Assembly (NCBI GenBank): GCA_965218715.1
Contig: CBDCLY010000014.1
Coordinates: 78,869 to 142,868 of the forward strand
Direction: 5' to 3'
Length of the DNA: 64,000 nucleotides
From: CBDCLY01 sp965218715
GTDB lineage: Bacteria; Bacteroidota; Bacteroidia; Flavobacteriales_E; Vicingaceae
In this document: positions 36,299 through 45,165 of the stretch, one piece after another
Layout: each line of letters opens with the position of its first letter
How positions within the stretch are numbered: the stretch's first letter is position 1
Translations under genes and position numbers: made by a program
Notes under the pieces: generated by a model
Told to the model about the DNA's origin: nothing
The model's database searches: none
The model's input: the letters and a program-made list of their open reading frames with translations, nothing else

Positions 36299-37171
36299 AT
36301 GACATTGTCAGTAAAAATAAAATACATCCTAATTTGTTTGCCTTTGATGATTCAATTTGAATTGAACGCTCAATTGCAAAATGAATATGAAAATGGTCAA
36401 GTAAAGGTGGCCATGAGAATGATCGGACATCAACTACTGTTAAGTGCAGGAGACAGCACCTCTAGAGTATTAGCAATTGAAAAAGAGAAAGAATCTTATC
36501 TCATTAGCTTTGAGTTAGGCCTGTCGATTGTCCCTGATGAACTAATACAAGTAAGCGACAGTGTAATTGCACTTAGCTTATTAAACAGTTCTTACCTGGT
36601 TGAAGTTCTTTCTTGTGAGGAAGGAAAGGTAGAGTACAGTTATACGAAAGAAATTCCTATTGAGACTTCTATGGTGGCCTGTTCTGGTAGGTTATTGGAC
36701 TCTGCGTGTTATCAAATAAAAATTACGTTTCCTACAGTTGTAAAAACAAGGTTAAAGCGGAAAGATGATTTAAGTGAATTGGGTTACTTTATACCACTCA
36801 TTTTAATTTTAAGCTTCCTGACCTATTTTTTTCAAAAGAATAGGATTCGTCTCAACTTGAATCAATTCATTTCTGTTGGCAATTACCGTTTTGATAAAAT
36901 TAACATGCAGCTTTTATTGGGAAAAGAAATCGAAGACTTAAGCAGCAAAGAGGCTGACCTTTTATCATTATTGGTAGATTCTGCCAATTCAACATTAGAC
37001 CGTGATCACATTTTAAATGTAGTTTGGAAAGACGAGGGAGATTATGTTGGAAGAACATTAGATGTTTTCATTTCAAAACTGAGGAAAAAATTAGAAAATG
37101 ATCCTGAAGTGAAAATTGTAAACATTCGTGGCGTTGGCTACAAAATGATTTTAAAGGATCATGGCTTTTAA
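36299..37171 (+). CDS. Membrane-spanning one-component regulator, C-terminal winged helix
   Basis: 290 residues. N-terminal signal-like helix (7-24, ending L-N-A-Q), a periplasmic domain of about 135 residues with three or more cysteines, one transmembrane helix (about 160-178, L-G-Y-F-I-P-L-I-L-I-L-S-F-L), and a cytoplasmic OmpR-type winged helix (190-288: L-S-S-K-E-A-D-L-L-S-L-L, D-V-F-I-S-K-L-R-K-K-L, I-R-G-V-G-Y-K). This is the reverse order to ToxR/CadC, where the DNA-binding domain is N-terminal. It has no receiver domain, so it should sense the periplasm directly. Its wHTH resembles that of the response regulator at 16375. Probable targets: its own gene, the serine hydrolase and the YceI-like gene. 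Confidence 0.82.
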   Translation: MTLSVKIKYILICLPLMIQFELNAQLQNEYENGQVKVAMRMIGHQLLLSAGDSTSRVLAIEKEKESYLISFELGLSIVPDELIQVSDSVIALSLLNSSYLVEVLSCEEGKVEYSYTKEIPIETSMVACSGRLLDSACYQIKITFPTVVKTRLKRKDDLSELGYFIPLILILSFLTYFFQKNRIRLNLNQFISVGNYRFDKINMQLLLGKEIEDLSSKEADLLSLLVDSANSTLDRDHILNVVWKDEGDYVGRTLDVFISKLRKKLENDPEVKIVNIRGVGYKMILKDHGF

Positions 37172-37178
37172 GCCCATT

Positions 37179-37652
37179 CTACAATTTTATTTTATTTAAT
37201 TTTTTTATTCTCATTACCGGACCAGGACAAAGTGCTTGGTGACAAGACATGCAGTTGCTTACCATGTTTTTATAAAACACTTTTGCCTGTTCGCCTTCGT
37301 AAACTTTTAGACTATCGATGTTCGATAAGAAAGCTTTTGCAAAGGCTAAGTACTCTGGAGATTTTGCTTTTTCAGGTTCGGTAGCATGAGCACTGAGTAT
37401 TTTTTCATAATCGAGGTTTATTGTAACCTGTTCCTCGTTTTTCAGTTGTTTCCCAATCAACTCAGCTTCATCATACATTGCCCTCATTAAAAGAGCCAAC
37501 TCACTGTCTCCATTAGGATTTAAATCACTTTTCTTTTCTACAGTAACTTTAGTTGGAGAAGATTCTTCTGGTTTTTTTTCAGCAGTATTGCACCCAAGCA
37601 AAAATCCTATACCAAGAATAAAAATTGCTTGCAATTTCACAGTAACATTCAT
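37179..37652 (-). CDS. Lipoprotein with c-type haem motif
   Basis: 157 residues. Lipobox L-L-G-C at about residues 18-21. A single C-x-x-C-H (C-M-S-C-H) sits near residue 139, followed by Q-A-L-C-P-G-P, so the product is probably a monohaem c-type cytochrome-like protein tethered in the periplasm. The region before it is helical and charged and resembles the cytochrome c' / DUF3365-like helical bundles, where the haem motif is also close to the C terminus. An electron-transfer or sensing role is possible; the partner is not evident. Confidence 0.7.
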   Translation of the reverse strand: MNVTVKLQAIFILGIGFLLGCNTAEKKPEESSPTKVTVEKKSDLNPNGDSELALLMRAMYDEAELIGKQLKNEEQVTINLDYEKILSAHATEPEKAKSPEYLAFAKAFLSNIDSLKVYEGEQAKVFYKNMVSNCMSCHQALCPGPVMRIKKLNKIKL

Positions 37653-37822
37653 AAAACAATTTTACAACAAATAAAATTCATTTTAAAAATAGAGTCAATT
37701 CAATTAAGATTTAGAGTGTAAAAAACAATTTTCATATAAGCCTTGGGCAACATGTTGATCATTTTTTCGTGTCTTTATTCTGAACATGCAATAGTGCACA
37801 ACAACAATAAAATTTGAAGCAT

Positions 37823-40007
37823 ATGAAAACGCTCGTGAATTTCCTAGTTGTTTTTTGTTTCTTGTCGCTAAGTGCGCAAGAGAAGGGCAGCATAAAAGGA
37901 CAAATTACTGGAATGAAAAGCGGGGAAGTAATTCCTTTTGCAAACATTACCTTAAGTCATGCCAAGCATTCTTCAAAGTCTACTACTTCAAATTTTAATG
38001 GCACCTATCAAATTAATCAATTGGATACTGGTCTTTGGGACATCCATGTTGCTTACGTCGGGTATCAAAGTAAAAAAATCAATGGGATTGAGATAAAACC
38101 TGGTGAAATAGTGGTGCTTGACATCACTATTGATCAAGGGGCTAGCTTAAGTGAGGTAGTAATAGTTGGCTATAAACGGCCCTTATTTGAAATGGATCAA
38201 ACAACAATAGGTCAAACAATTACCCGCTCAGAGATTAGGAACATGCCTGGAAGAAGTGTAAATGACATCGCAAAAACTGCGGGAAACGCAACCTTTTCAA
38301 GAGATAATGCTTCCTATATTCGAAGCAGGGGAGGAAGAACTTCAAATTCTGTAATTTTTGTTGATGGAGTAAAAGTGATTGGCAGCAAGCAATTGCCCAG
38401 CTCGGCAATAAAAGAGGTCAAGGTTTATGAAAAAGGTGTTCCTGCTAGGTTTGAAAACCTAATGGTCATGCAGGAGGAAGGGCTACCTAGGGAAAGCGCT
38501 GTTAGAAATAGAAACATTAGAAAACGAGTAAAGAAGAAAGATAAAGAAGTAGTCTTGGATTTCGCAGAACCGGAAGAGGTATTGGTGTATGAAAATGAGT
38601 TGTACCAAGAGATTGCAGATAATCCATTTGAATCACCCAAGAAAACTCCTCTTTCTACTTTTAGCATTGATGTTGACAGAGCAGCTTATGCCAATGTTCG
38701 GAGGTTCCTTACACAAGGAAGGATGCCTCCGGTGAATGCGGTTCGAGTAGAGGAGATGATCAATTATTTTGATTATGATTATCCAGAACCAGAAGGAGAA
38801 CATCCTTTTTCCATAAGCACAGAATTGAGTGAATGCCCATGGAATAGTGAAAGAAAGTTAGCATTGATAGGCATACAAGGAAAAAAAGTAGACTTGGAAC
38901 AAGCTCCGAATAGCAATTTGGTTTTCTTGATCGATGTCTCTGGCTCCATGAACTCTTATGATAAATTAGATTTGGTTAAAAAAGGATTAGGCCTATTGAT
39001 TGATGAGATGAGACCAGAAGATCGTTTAGCAATAGTTGTTTATGCAGGAGCAGCTGGAGTGGTTTTAGAATCTAGTCTTGGAACAGAAAAACGTAAAATT
39101 AAATCGGCCTTAAATCAATTGAGCGCTGGCGGTTTCTACAGCTGGTGGTGCAGGAATTCATTTGGCTTATCAAATTGCACAAGATCATTTTATCGAAGGT
39201 GGTAACAATCGAGTGATTTTAGCGACTGATGGAGATTTTAATGTTGGAACTAGCGGACAAGAAGCATTGGTGAAATTAATCGAGAAGAAGAGAAATACAG
39301 GCGTTTTTCTTTCTGTCCTTGGCTTGGGCTCAGGCAATCTTCAAGACTATAAAATGGAGCAATTGGCCAATAAAGGGAACGGCAATTACAATTACTTAGA
39401 TAATATCTTAGAGGCAAAAAAAGTTTTGGTAAAAGAAATGGGGGGCACCTTGTTTACCATTGCCAAGGATGTAAAAGTTCAGGCTGAATTTAATCCAGCT
39501 AAGGTAAAAGCATATCGACTCATTGGTTATGTGAACAGAGCTCTAGCCGATGAAGACTTTAATGATGATAGAAAAGATGCAGGAGAATTAGGGTCGGGAC
39601 ATAGTGTAACTGTTTTGTATGAAATTATCCCAGTTGGCTCATCAGAAAAAATAATGGATATTGATAGCCTAAAATATCAATTGGTGGCCAACACTAAGGT
39701 TCCTTATTCTGATGAAATATTAACGGTAAAGTTCAGGTATAAACAACCAGATGGAAAAGTTTCTAGTTTAATTACTCAGGCAATGAAGAATCAAACGGTG
39801 AGTCTTGATAATGCATCACAAAATTTACGCTTTTCTGCATCTGTAGCAGGTTTTGGAATGAAACTGAGGAAATCTGAAAGTGTAGAGAACTTTAGCTTTT
39901 CTGAATTGAATATCATCGCTAGAACTGGAAAAGGGATCGATGAAAACGGGTATCGATCAGAGTTCATAAAATTGATAGAAACAGCAGAATTGTTAGCCAA
40001 GAAATAG
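37823..40007 (+). CDS. VWA-domain protein with CarboxypepD and TonB-plug-like modules (one frameshift)
   Basis: Reconstructed as 727 residues. Order: signal peptide (ends L-S-A-Q), CarboxypepD-reg-like domain (25-105), a plug-like segment (G-Q-T-I-T-R-S-E-I-R-N-M-P-G-R ... I-F-V-D-G-V-K-V), a VWA N-terminal segment (F-S-I-D-V-D-R-A-A-Y-A-N-V-R-R-F-L), a VWA domain with MIDAS D-V-S-G-S-M, and a C-terminal DUF3520-like domain. An extra T in 39133-39135 shifts the frame inside the VWA domain; removing it restores S-A-G-G-S-T-A-G-G-A-G-I-H-L-A-Y and a whole number of codons. YfbK-like proteins with this layout are envelope proteins of unclear role, possibly in metal-dependent protein binding. Confidence 0.82.
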
Positions 40008-40021
40008 AGGCACTCTCTGAG

Positions 40022-40063
40022 AAAGCCCCTTTTAGTTTGATTTTAAGCTAGGAGGGGCTTTTG
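40022..40063 (+). terminator. Terminator after the VWA gene
   Basis: AAAGCCCCT (40022-40030) pairs with AGGGGCTTT (40053-40061), with further pairing of TTTTAG and CTAGGA around an AT-rich loop. A short T run follows. It lies 15 bases after the VWA stop codon. Confidence 0.7.
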
Positions 40064-40065
40064 AT

Positions 40066-40096
40066 TTAAAAAGGATTCGAGCATCTAGCCTCGAAT
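40066..40096 (-). terminator. Possible terminator of the DNA alkylation repair gene
   Basis: ATTCGAG (40075-40081) and CTCGAAT (40090-40096) form a seven-pair stem with an eight-base loop. Read on the minus strand it is followed by CC and five Ts (40072-40068). It sits 20 bases beyond the stop of the alkylation repair gene. Confidence 0.45.
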
Positions 40097-40115
40097 GGGA
40101 GTTCCATAAATTTCT

Positions 40116-40796
40116 CTAGGATAATTGGATAGTCGTATTTGTTCTCCATTTCAATTCTCTTAAAGCATCCTGTGCAATCCATTTTGAAGTTTTGTTTTCA
40201 GAATTTATTAATTCCTTGCAAAATTCAATTGCAGAGTGTCTTAAATCAGGGTTTCTTTTTCCTATGCTTCTTAATGCCCAATTCACTGCTTTCCTAACGT
40301 ACAATCGATCATCATGAGCTTCTGTTTTAATTAAAGGAAAGAAAGCTTCAAACACTTCATTATCGGCCTTCTTATCTGACATGCAGTAAGCTGCCATAGT
40401 TGCAAAGGCAGTTCTTTTTTCAAATTCTGCAGATTTTGAACTGAAGTTTGATATGATGTCTAAGGCCAAATCACTTTTAGCAAAAAGTTTCATTGAAAAG
40501 CTATCACAAATTTCCCATGTATCGAATGCTTTACTCCAAGCCAGCACCAGGCCCATTCTTAAATCAATGGGATGGTATATCTTACTGCAAAGGATCCTAG
40601 CATCATACAAACCACTATCAAAAAGTTGGATGGCCAATTGGCTATCCTTACCAATCATCTTGGCGATAATGTTAATGTCCTTTTGAGCTATTCCTAAGGA
40701 GTTATTTGTATCAATTCCAAACTTTTTCCTTCTTGACTCTGCCTTTTCTTTATCCTCAAGCGCATGAAGTCCTTCGATAACATCTTGATAATTCAT
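40116..40796 (-). CDS. DNA alkylation repair protein (AlkD-like HEAT repeats)
   Basis: 226 residues of repeated helix pairs as in the AlkD/AlkC family: G-I-D-T-N-N-S-L-G-I, L-A-W-S-K-A-F-D-T-W-E-I-C-D-S-F, E-F-E-K-R-T-A-F-A-T-M-A-A-Y, and D-D-R-L-Y-V-R-K-A-V-N-W-A-L-R-S-I-G. The W-D/W-E and N-W-A-L-R motifs correspond to residues lining the DNA groove in AlkD. The family removes bulky alkylated purines by glycosylase action. Length and motif order are normal. The gene is alone on its strand apart from the SRPBCC gene upstream. Confidence 0.88.
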   Translation of the reverse strand: MNYQDVIEGLHALEDKEKAESRRKKFGIDTNNSLGIAQKDINIIAKMIGKDSQLAIQLFDSGLYDARILCSKIYHPIDLRMGLVLAWSKAFDTWEICDSFSMKLFAKSDLALDIISNFSSKSAEFEKRTAFATMAAYCMSDKKADNEVFEAFFPLIKTEAHDDRLYVRKAVNWALRSIGKRNPDLRHSAIEFCKELINSENKTSKWIAQDALRELKWRTNTTIQLS

Positions 40797-40850
40797 AATT
40801 GTGTTCTTGAAGAAAAATTCTGTCTCATCTATAGGAGAAATTCTAAATGG

Positions 40851-41298
40851 CTATTTTCTCGATTCAGCAAATGCTTTAAATTGATCCATCCACTTTTGAC
40901 TTTGAGCTTTAAGTTTGCCTGGAAAAAGCCTAAAGATTATTTTAATCAATAAACCATTGAATTTTATGTAATTTACCTCAGAGGTATACCTGGTATGGTC
41001 TTCATCAATTGCACTGAATCTACTCGACTGAGTATTTACCATGTGCTCATGTTCATATAAGGCAAGTTTTTCATCAGGAAGATTATATTCTAAAATGGTT
41101 TCAATCAATTCCATTTTCCTTTGGTCTTCTAAGAATGATTCTGGATTTTGTCCCCTTTACATTTGCTTCCCCACTAATAATTTCTATCGATTGGAAGCCA
41201 TCTTGCCACTCTTTAAACAATTCTTCATTTTCCCACAGCTCAAGGGTTTGCTTAAGAGGAAGATGAATGTCAACAGAGCAGGTATAGGATAAATGCAC
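40851..41298 (-). CDS. SRPBCC (polyketide cyclase-like) protein (one frameshift)
   Basis: Two overlapping frames join into 148 residues when one A is removed from AAAA (TTTT on the plus strand near 41114-41117), giving ...I-I-L-R-R-P-K-E-M-E-L-I-E-T-I-L-E-Y-N. The product then has the START/SRPBCC pattern: an N-terminal C-S-V-D-I-H-L-P-L strand, W-Q-D-G-F-Q-S-I-E, G-T-K-S-R-I-I, and a long C-terminal helix ending F-P-G-K-L-K-A-Q-S-Q-K-W-M-D-Q-F-K-A-F. These small proteins bind hydrophobic ligands. The ligand is unknown. The join is inferred. Confidence 0.7.
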
Positions 41299-41343
41299 AA
41301 GTACTAATTAGGATAGTTGAACAAATTGCTATTCTATCAAGCA

Positions 41344-41709
41344 TTATTTCTCAGAATGCAATCCTATTCTGTTGCCTTCAGTGTCTATGCATTGTGAGAT
41401 GAAACCAAATTGTCCAATAGACATTTTAGGAAACAATACTTGTCCGCCGGCAGCTTCAACTCTGCCTAGCTCAGCACTTAAATCATCGCATTGGAAATAG
41501 ATGATACTTCCTTCAGCAGATGGAGTGTTTTGTTCAGAGCTAACCAAGGCGCCCATGGCTCCAGGGCCTTCTCCACCAACAAACATGTACATTTTTGTGT
41601 CGGGCATTTCTATGTATTCAAAACTTCTTTTGAAAACATCAGTGTAAAATGTTTTAGCTCTTTCAAGATCTTTTGTGGCGATCTCAAACCAATTAACTGG
41701 ATGATTCAT
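41344..41709 (-). CDS. VOC family (glyoxalase-like) protein
   Basis: 121 residues with two beta-alpha-beta-beta-beta modules: V-N-W-F-E-I-A-T-K-D-L-E-R-A-K-T-F-Y and later S-I-I-Y-F-Q-C-D-D-L. A typical C-terminal pattern is T-E-G-N-R-I-G-L-H. The metal site of glyoxalase I is only partly present, so it may be a binding protein or dioxygenase-like protein rather than lactoylglutathione lyase. Such stand-alone VOC proteins are common in Bacteroidota and usually lack a defined role. The start ATG is well placed. Confidence 0.82.
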   Translation of the reverse strand: MNHPVNWFEIATKDLERAKTFYTDVFKRSFEYIEMPDTKMYMFVGGEGPGAMGALVSSEQNTPSAEGSIIYFQCDDLSAELGRVEAAGGQVLFPKMSIGQFGFISQCIDTEGNRIGLHSEK

Positions 41710-41821
41710 CTTTTATTTTTTTTCTAAACTAAGAAATAAAATCTGCTTTCAGATAAAACAGCAACATTTACATCGATAAGGAAAGGAAAGTGACAAAAGG
41801 GAAGACTTTTAAATCGCCATA

Positions 41822-42550
41822 TTAGGAGGTCATGTTGGAACTTTGTAATAAGTCATTTAGATCATTCAATTCTCCTTTATTCAATTTTCTCCATTTGCCC
41901 AATGGAACATCAAGTTTGATGTTCATGATTCTAATGCGTTCTAAATGACTGACTTTATTTTCTAGATGTTCACACATTCGTCTAATTTGTCGATTAAGAC
42001 CTTGGGTAAGCGTAATTTTAAATTGGTATTTACTCAATTGCTCAATTTTACATCGCTTGGTAGTTTGCCCCAGAACAGGAACTCCCTTAGACATGTTTTG
42101 TATGAAAGATTTGCTAATGGCCTTCTTCACAGTTACCAAATATTCCTTTTCATGCTTGTTTTCTGCGCGTAATATCTTATTAACGATGTTGCCATCACTC
42201 GTCAATAGAATTAAGCCTTGACTATCTTTATCTAAGCGGCCAATAGGAAAGATGCGCTCTTCATGACCGATGTAATCTATGATGTTATTCTTTTCCTTCT
42301 TTGTGTCTGTAGTGCAAACTATCCCCGGGGGTTTATTAAAAGCAATGTAAACCAACTTTCTTGCCTCACCAGAAACTAGCTCTCCATTCAGTCTAACTTC
42401 ATCCTGAGAAGAAACTTTTGATCCAGTGGCGGCTAATTTTCCATTGATGGTAACTTGTTTGCTTGCAATTAATTTGTCGGCCTCTCTTCTTGAGCAAATT
42501 CCAAGTTCGCTAAACAATTTATTTATCCTTACCAAATGGTCTTGTTTCAT
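41822..42550 (-). CDS. rluF: 23S rRNA pseudouridine synthase, RluF-like
   Basis: 242 residues from the ATG at 42550, which gives M-K-Q-D-H-L-V-R-I-N-K-L; the frame opens 13 codons earlier without support. An N-terminal S4 RNA-binding domain (R-I-N-K-L-F-S-E-L-G-I-C-S-R-R-E-A-D) precedes the RsuA/RluB-F catalytic domain with G-R-L-D-K-D-S-Q-G-L (catalytic Asp), L-T-Q-G-L-N-R-Q-I-R-R-M. The R-L-D-K-D-S-Q motif and T-Q-G-L-N-R-Q-I-R fit the RluF subgroup acting on the 2604 region of 23S rRNA. RluB or RsuA cannot be excluded by eye. Confidence 0.85.
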   Translation of the reverse strand: MKQDHLVRINKLFSELGICSRREADKLIASKQVTINGKLAATGSKVSSQDEVRLNGELVSGEARKLVYIAFNKPPGIVCTTDTKKEKNNIIDYIGHEERIFPIGRLDKDSQGLILLTSDGNIVNKILRAENKHEKEYLVTVKKAISKSFIQNMSKGVPVLGQTTKRCKIEQLSKYQFKITLTQGLNRQIRRMCEHLENKVSHLERIRIMNIKLDVPLGKWRKLNKGELNDLNDLLQSSNMTS

Positions 42551-42607
42551 TTTGTATTCAATTTTATCAGGGCTCAATATGCTTTGCAAAGAAACTAAAT
42601 CAAGGAA

Positions 42608-43201
42608 TTAGGAAGTAGAATTAATTCGATTTTCTGTATAAACTCTATAGATTAAGCCAATTAATAGATTGATGATGACCAAAATGGCAAATTGATGGAA
42701 GTAGGCGTAACGTTCAGGGCTAATTAAGGAAACAAAAGTCTTTATGATGAACAGGCTTGAATTGACGATGTAAAGAAGGATGAGAAAGTATATTCTTCCA
42801 CTCAATATTTTGCTCAATCCAAGAATGACTGGGGCAAATAAAATCAATCCAAAACTTAGCACCCCATGCACATGTTCTGCTGGGATAAGCTCTAGGTGTT
42901 TACTATTGAAATTTCCAAGTATGAAAGAGAAATGAATCAGATGATTCAAAGCAAAAGCAAAGACAAGTAGATCAAATTGTACTTTTCGTTCTCTTTTTTG
43001 AAAAAGTCCTTTTAATCCATAATGAACAAGTTGTGATAGTAGGATGATGTTTATTAAAGCTGAGGCTTTTCCTGAGTTTCTTGCACATTTTTCAAAAACA
43101 TAATCGGAATACTCCACACTAATGTTCGCCCAAAGGAATACAACAAACTCTAACAAGATCACCATAAAGAAGGTTAGTAGGTAGGGATATTTAATTTTCA
43201 T
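42608..43201 (-). CDS. Multi-helix membrane protein, function unknown
   Basis: 197 residues with about six hydrophobic helices spaced as a compact bundle. The loops carry H-L-I-H-F-S-F and E-H-V-H-G-V-L-S-F; the several histidines in or near helices are notable, since in small helical membrane proteins these can hold a metal or haem. No family could be named. It lies 12 bases after the FMN-binding gene and probably forms one transcript with it. Confidence 0.6.
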   Translation of the reverse strand: MKIKYPYLLTFFMVILLEFVVFLWANISVEYSDYVFEKCARNSGKASALINIILLSQLVHYGLKGLFQKRERKVQFDLLVFAFALNHLIHFSFILGNFNSKHLELIPAEHVHGVLSFGLILFAPVILGLSKILSGRIYFLILLYIVNSSLFIIKTFVSLISPERYAYFHQFAILVIINLLIGLIYRVYTENRINSTS

Positions 43202-43213
43202 TAATCGATGCCG

Positions 43214-43849
43214 TTATTTTGGAAATGTTTGGTCCATTCTTTTATCCATTTCATTCGCAATTGCTTTACTAGACTCATCTTGCTGGTTCAGTTGAGCAAT
43301 GATGTTTTTATAACTCTCAAGGTCTCTGTCCTGACTTAATTTGAATACAGTGTCAATTTCGTCAACCTCAATTTCAAAACCTGCAATGGCTCCCATTACT
43401 CTTTGTTTGAATTCTGAAGGTAGATTTTGATAAATCGTTGGTGAATTCTCATCATAACTCTCAAAATGAAGGGAGGTCATTTTTAGAATGTTAATCAATT
43501 CTTCTTCTTCAAGAAAACGCATTTTACCTTTGATGTGAACACTCATGTAATTCCAGGTAGACGGACTGTTGGGATTAGAATACCAAGTGCCACTTACATA
43601 GCAATGAGGTCCAGAAAAAACAGCTAAAATTGAAGGGTTCGACAAAAAAGCGAGATGATGGTCGGTTTGTTTCATTAAGTGACCCCTTAACACTTTTTTG
43701 TTGTTTTTGATCTCTAAAAACATTGGAATCTGAGTAGCAATTGGAGTATTGTTTTGATCTACTCCAGACAAATATGCAAAGGGATGTTGTTTAAGAAAAC
43801 CATGAATGATTTCTTTGTTCTCCTCTTTATGGTAGGGAAGATTGTACAT
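43214..43849 (-). CDS. PaiB-type FMN-binding protein
   Basis: 211 residues in the PaiB/split-barrel flavin fold: M-Y-N-L-P-Y-H-K-E-E at the start, F-A-Y-L-S-G-V-D, A-T-Q-I-P-M-F-L-E, L-R-G-H-L-M-K-Q-T-D-H-H, F-S-G-P-H-C-Y-V-S-G-T-W-Y, S-T-W-N-Y-M-S-V-H-I-K-G. In Bacillus PaiB was described as a negative regulator of sporulation and degradative enzymes, but these proteins bind FMN or haem and their real chemistry is not settled. No DNA-binding motif is visible here. Homologues occur widely in Bacteroidota. Confidence 0.85.
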   Translation of the reverse strand: MYNLPYHKEENKEIIHGFLKQHPFAYLSGVDQNNTPIATQIPMFLEIKNNKKVLRGHLMKQTDHHLAFLSNPSILAVFSGPHCYVSGTWYSNPNSPSTWNYMSVHIKGKMRFLEEEELINILKMTSLHFESYDENSPTIYQNLPSEFKQRVMGAIAGFEIEVDEIDTVFKLSQDRDLESYKNIIAQLNQQDESSKAIANEMDKRMDQTFPK

Positions 43850-43893
43850 CTATCGGGGATTAAATGTTGTGAATTCGGCCATTGATTAAAAAC

Positions 43894-44058
43894 TTATTGC
43901 CGATGGAGCTCTTCAATCTTTTGTTCCAATTCAATTATTTTTTGATTGGCAAGTTCAATTTCGGCTTCTAATTTTTTGATTCTTTCTTCTTTATTGGGAT
44001 TGGGATTACATGCGAAAAGGAAGAGACCGATGCATGAAATAACTAGTGTCTTTTTCAT
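43894..44058 (-). CDS. 54-residue leucine-zipper lipoprotein
   Basis: A small gene of 54 residues: M-K-K-T-L-V-I-S-C-I then the lipobox L-F-A-C at residues 14-17, a short N-P-N-P-N linker and a single amphipathic helix with heptad-spaced I/L over residues 26-51 (I-K-K-L-E-A-E-I-E-L-A-N). The layout resembles Lpp-type and other small envelope lipoproteins that form coiled coils. The position between PaiB and ACR3 genes gives no clue. Real coding is supported by the lipobox and the coil. Confidence 0.65.
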   Translation of the reverse strand: MKKTLVISCIGLFLFACNPNPNKEERIKKLEAEIELANQKIIELEQKIEELHRQ

Positions 44059-44129
44059 AGTGTTTGTTTAGACTTAATAACTATGAAGTTAGATTATTAT
44101 TTTGTTCTAATCCAACAAGATACCAAGTC

Positions 44130-45165
44130 TTAGTAAAATTTCTTTTTTAACCAAAAAGAGACTTTAACCAAAAGAATTAATGCAGGCACTTCAATTAATG
44201 GTCCTATCACTCCAGTGAATGCTTGTCCGGAATTTAAACCAAATACCGCAATAGCAACAGCAATGGCCAATTCAAAGTTGTTTCCCGCGGCAGTAAATGC
44301 AACAGAGGCTGTTTTTTTATAATTTGCTCCAATTGTTTTAGTAAGGAAAAAACTCAATAAAAACATTAGACTAAAGTAGATCAATAGTGGAATCCCAATG
44401 AGTAGGATATCCATTGGTATTTCAACAATCAATTCACCTTTTAATGAGAACATAATGATAATGGTGAACAATAGAGCAACTAGAGTGATAGGGGAAATAC
44501 GCGGGATGAATTGCTTTACATACCATTCCTCACCTTTAAGTTTCACCAGAATTAATCGACTTAAAATTCCAAGTAGAAAAGGGATACCTAAATAGATGGC
44601 AACGCTTTCTGCAATAGTTCCTATTGAAATATCTACGATCGCTCCCTCAAAGCCAAAATAGGGAGGAAGGATCGTAATGAAAATCCAAGCATAGAAGCTA
44701 TAGGCAAAAATCTGAAAGATGCTGTTTAAGGCAACTAATCCAGCTCCATATTCACTACTTCCTTCAGCCAGATCATTCCAAACCAAAACCATGGCAATGC
44801 ACCTTGCTAAACCAATTAAAATAAGCCCCACCATGTATTCTGGATAGTCCCGTAAAAAGACAATTGCCAATGCAAACATCAGGACTGGTCCAATTATCCA
44901 ATTCAAAATCAAAGAAATCGATAGAATTTTTGTGTCCTTGAATACTTGTGGTAAAAGCGAAATAATTTACTTTAGCTAGAGGAGGGTACATCATCAATAT
45001 TAATCCAATGGCGATTGGCCAATTGGTAGTGCCACTGCTCATTGAGTTAATTAAATCTGGAACATTGGGAAAAAAATCACCAATTGCCACTCCAATGGCC
45101 ATTGCAATGAAAATCCATAAGGTTAGGTTTTTGTCAAGGAAGTTTAGCTTTTTAGGAATTGCCAT
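44130..45165 (-). CDS. acr3: ACR3-family arsenite exporter (one frameshift)
   Basis: Reconstructed as 344 residues with ten predicted helices. The first part (45165 to about 44960) ends in M-M-Y-P-P-L-A-K-V-N-Y, the second continues S-L-L-P-Q-V-F-K-D-T-K-I-L-S-I-S-L-I-L-N-W-I-I-G-P-V-L-M-F. One A too many in AAA at 44960-44962 explains the shift, and the corrected length is a whole number of codons. The conserved family motifs G-L-A-R-C-I-A-M-V-L-V-W-N-D-L-A and the catalytic cysteine (in A-R-C-I) are intact. It exports As(III) through the inner membrane, using the proton force. Overlaps the phosphatase gene by 14 bases. Confidence 0.85.

Noticed and set aside
25126..39135. Shared GGTTTCT context at two of the insertion sites (25125-25131 and 39131-39137)
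   Set aside because: Intact GGTTCT occurs elsewhere in good genes (for example near 19067 and 32730), and the other insertions are in different contexts, so no motif-specific error or event is supported.
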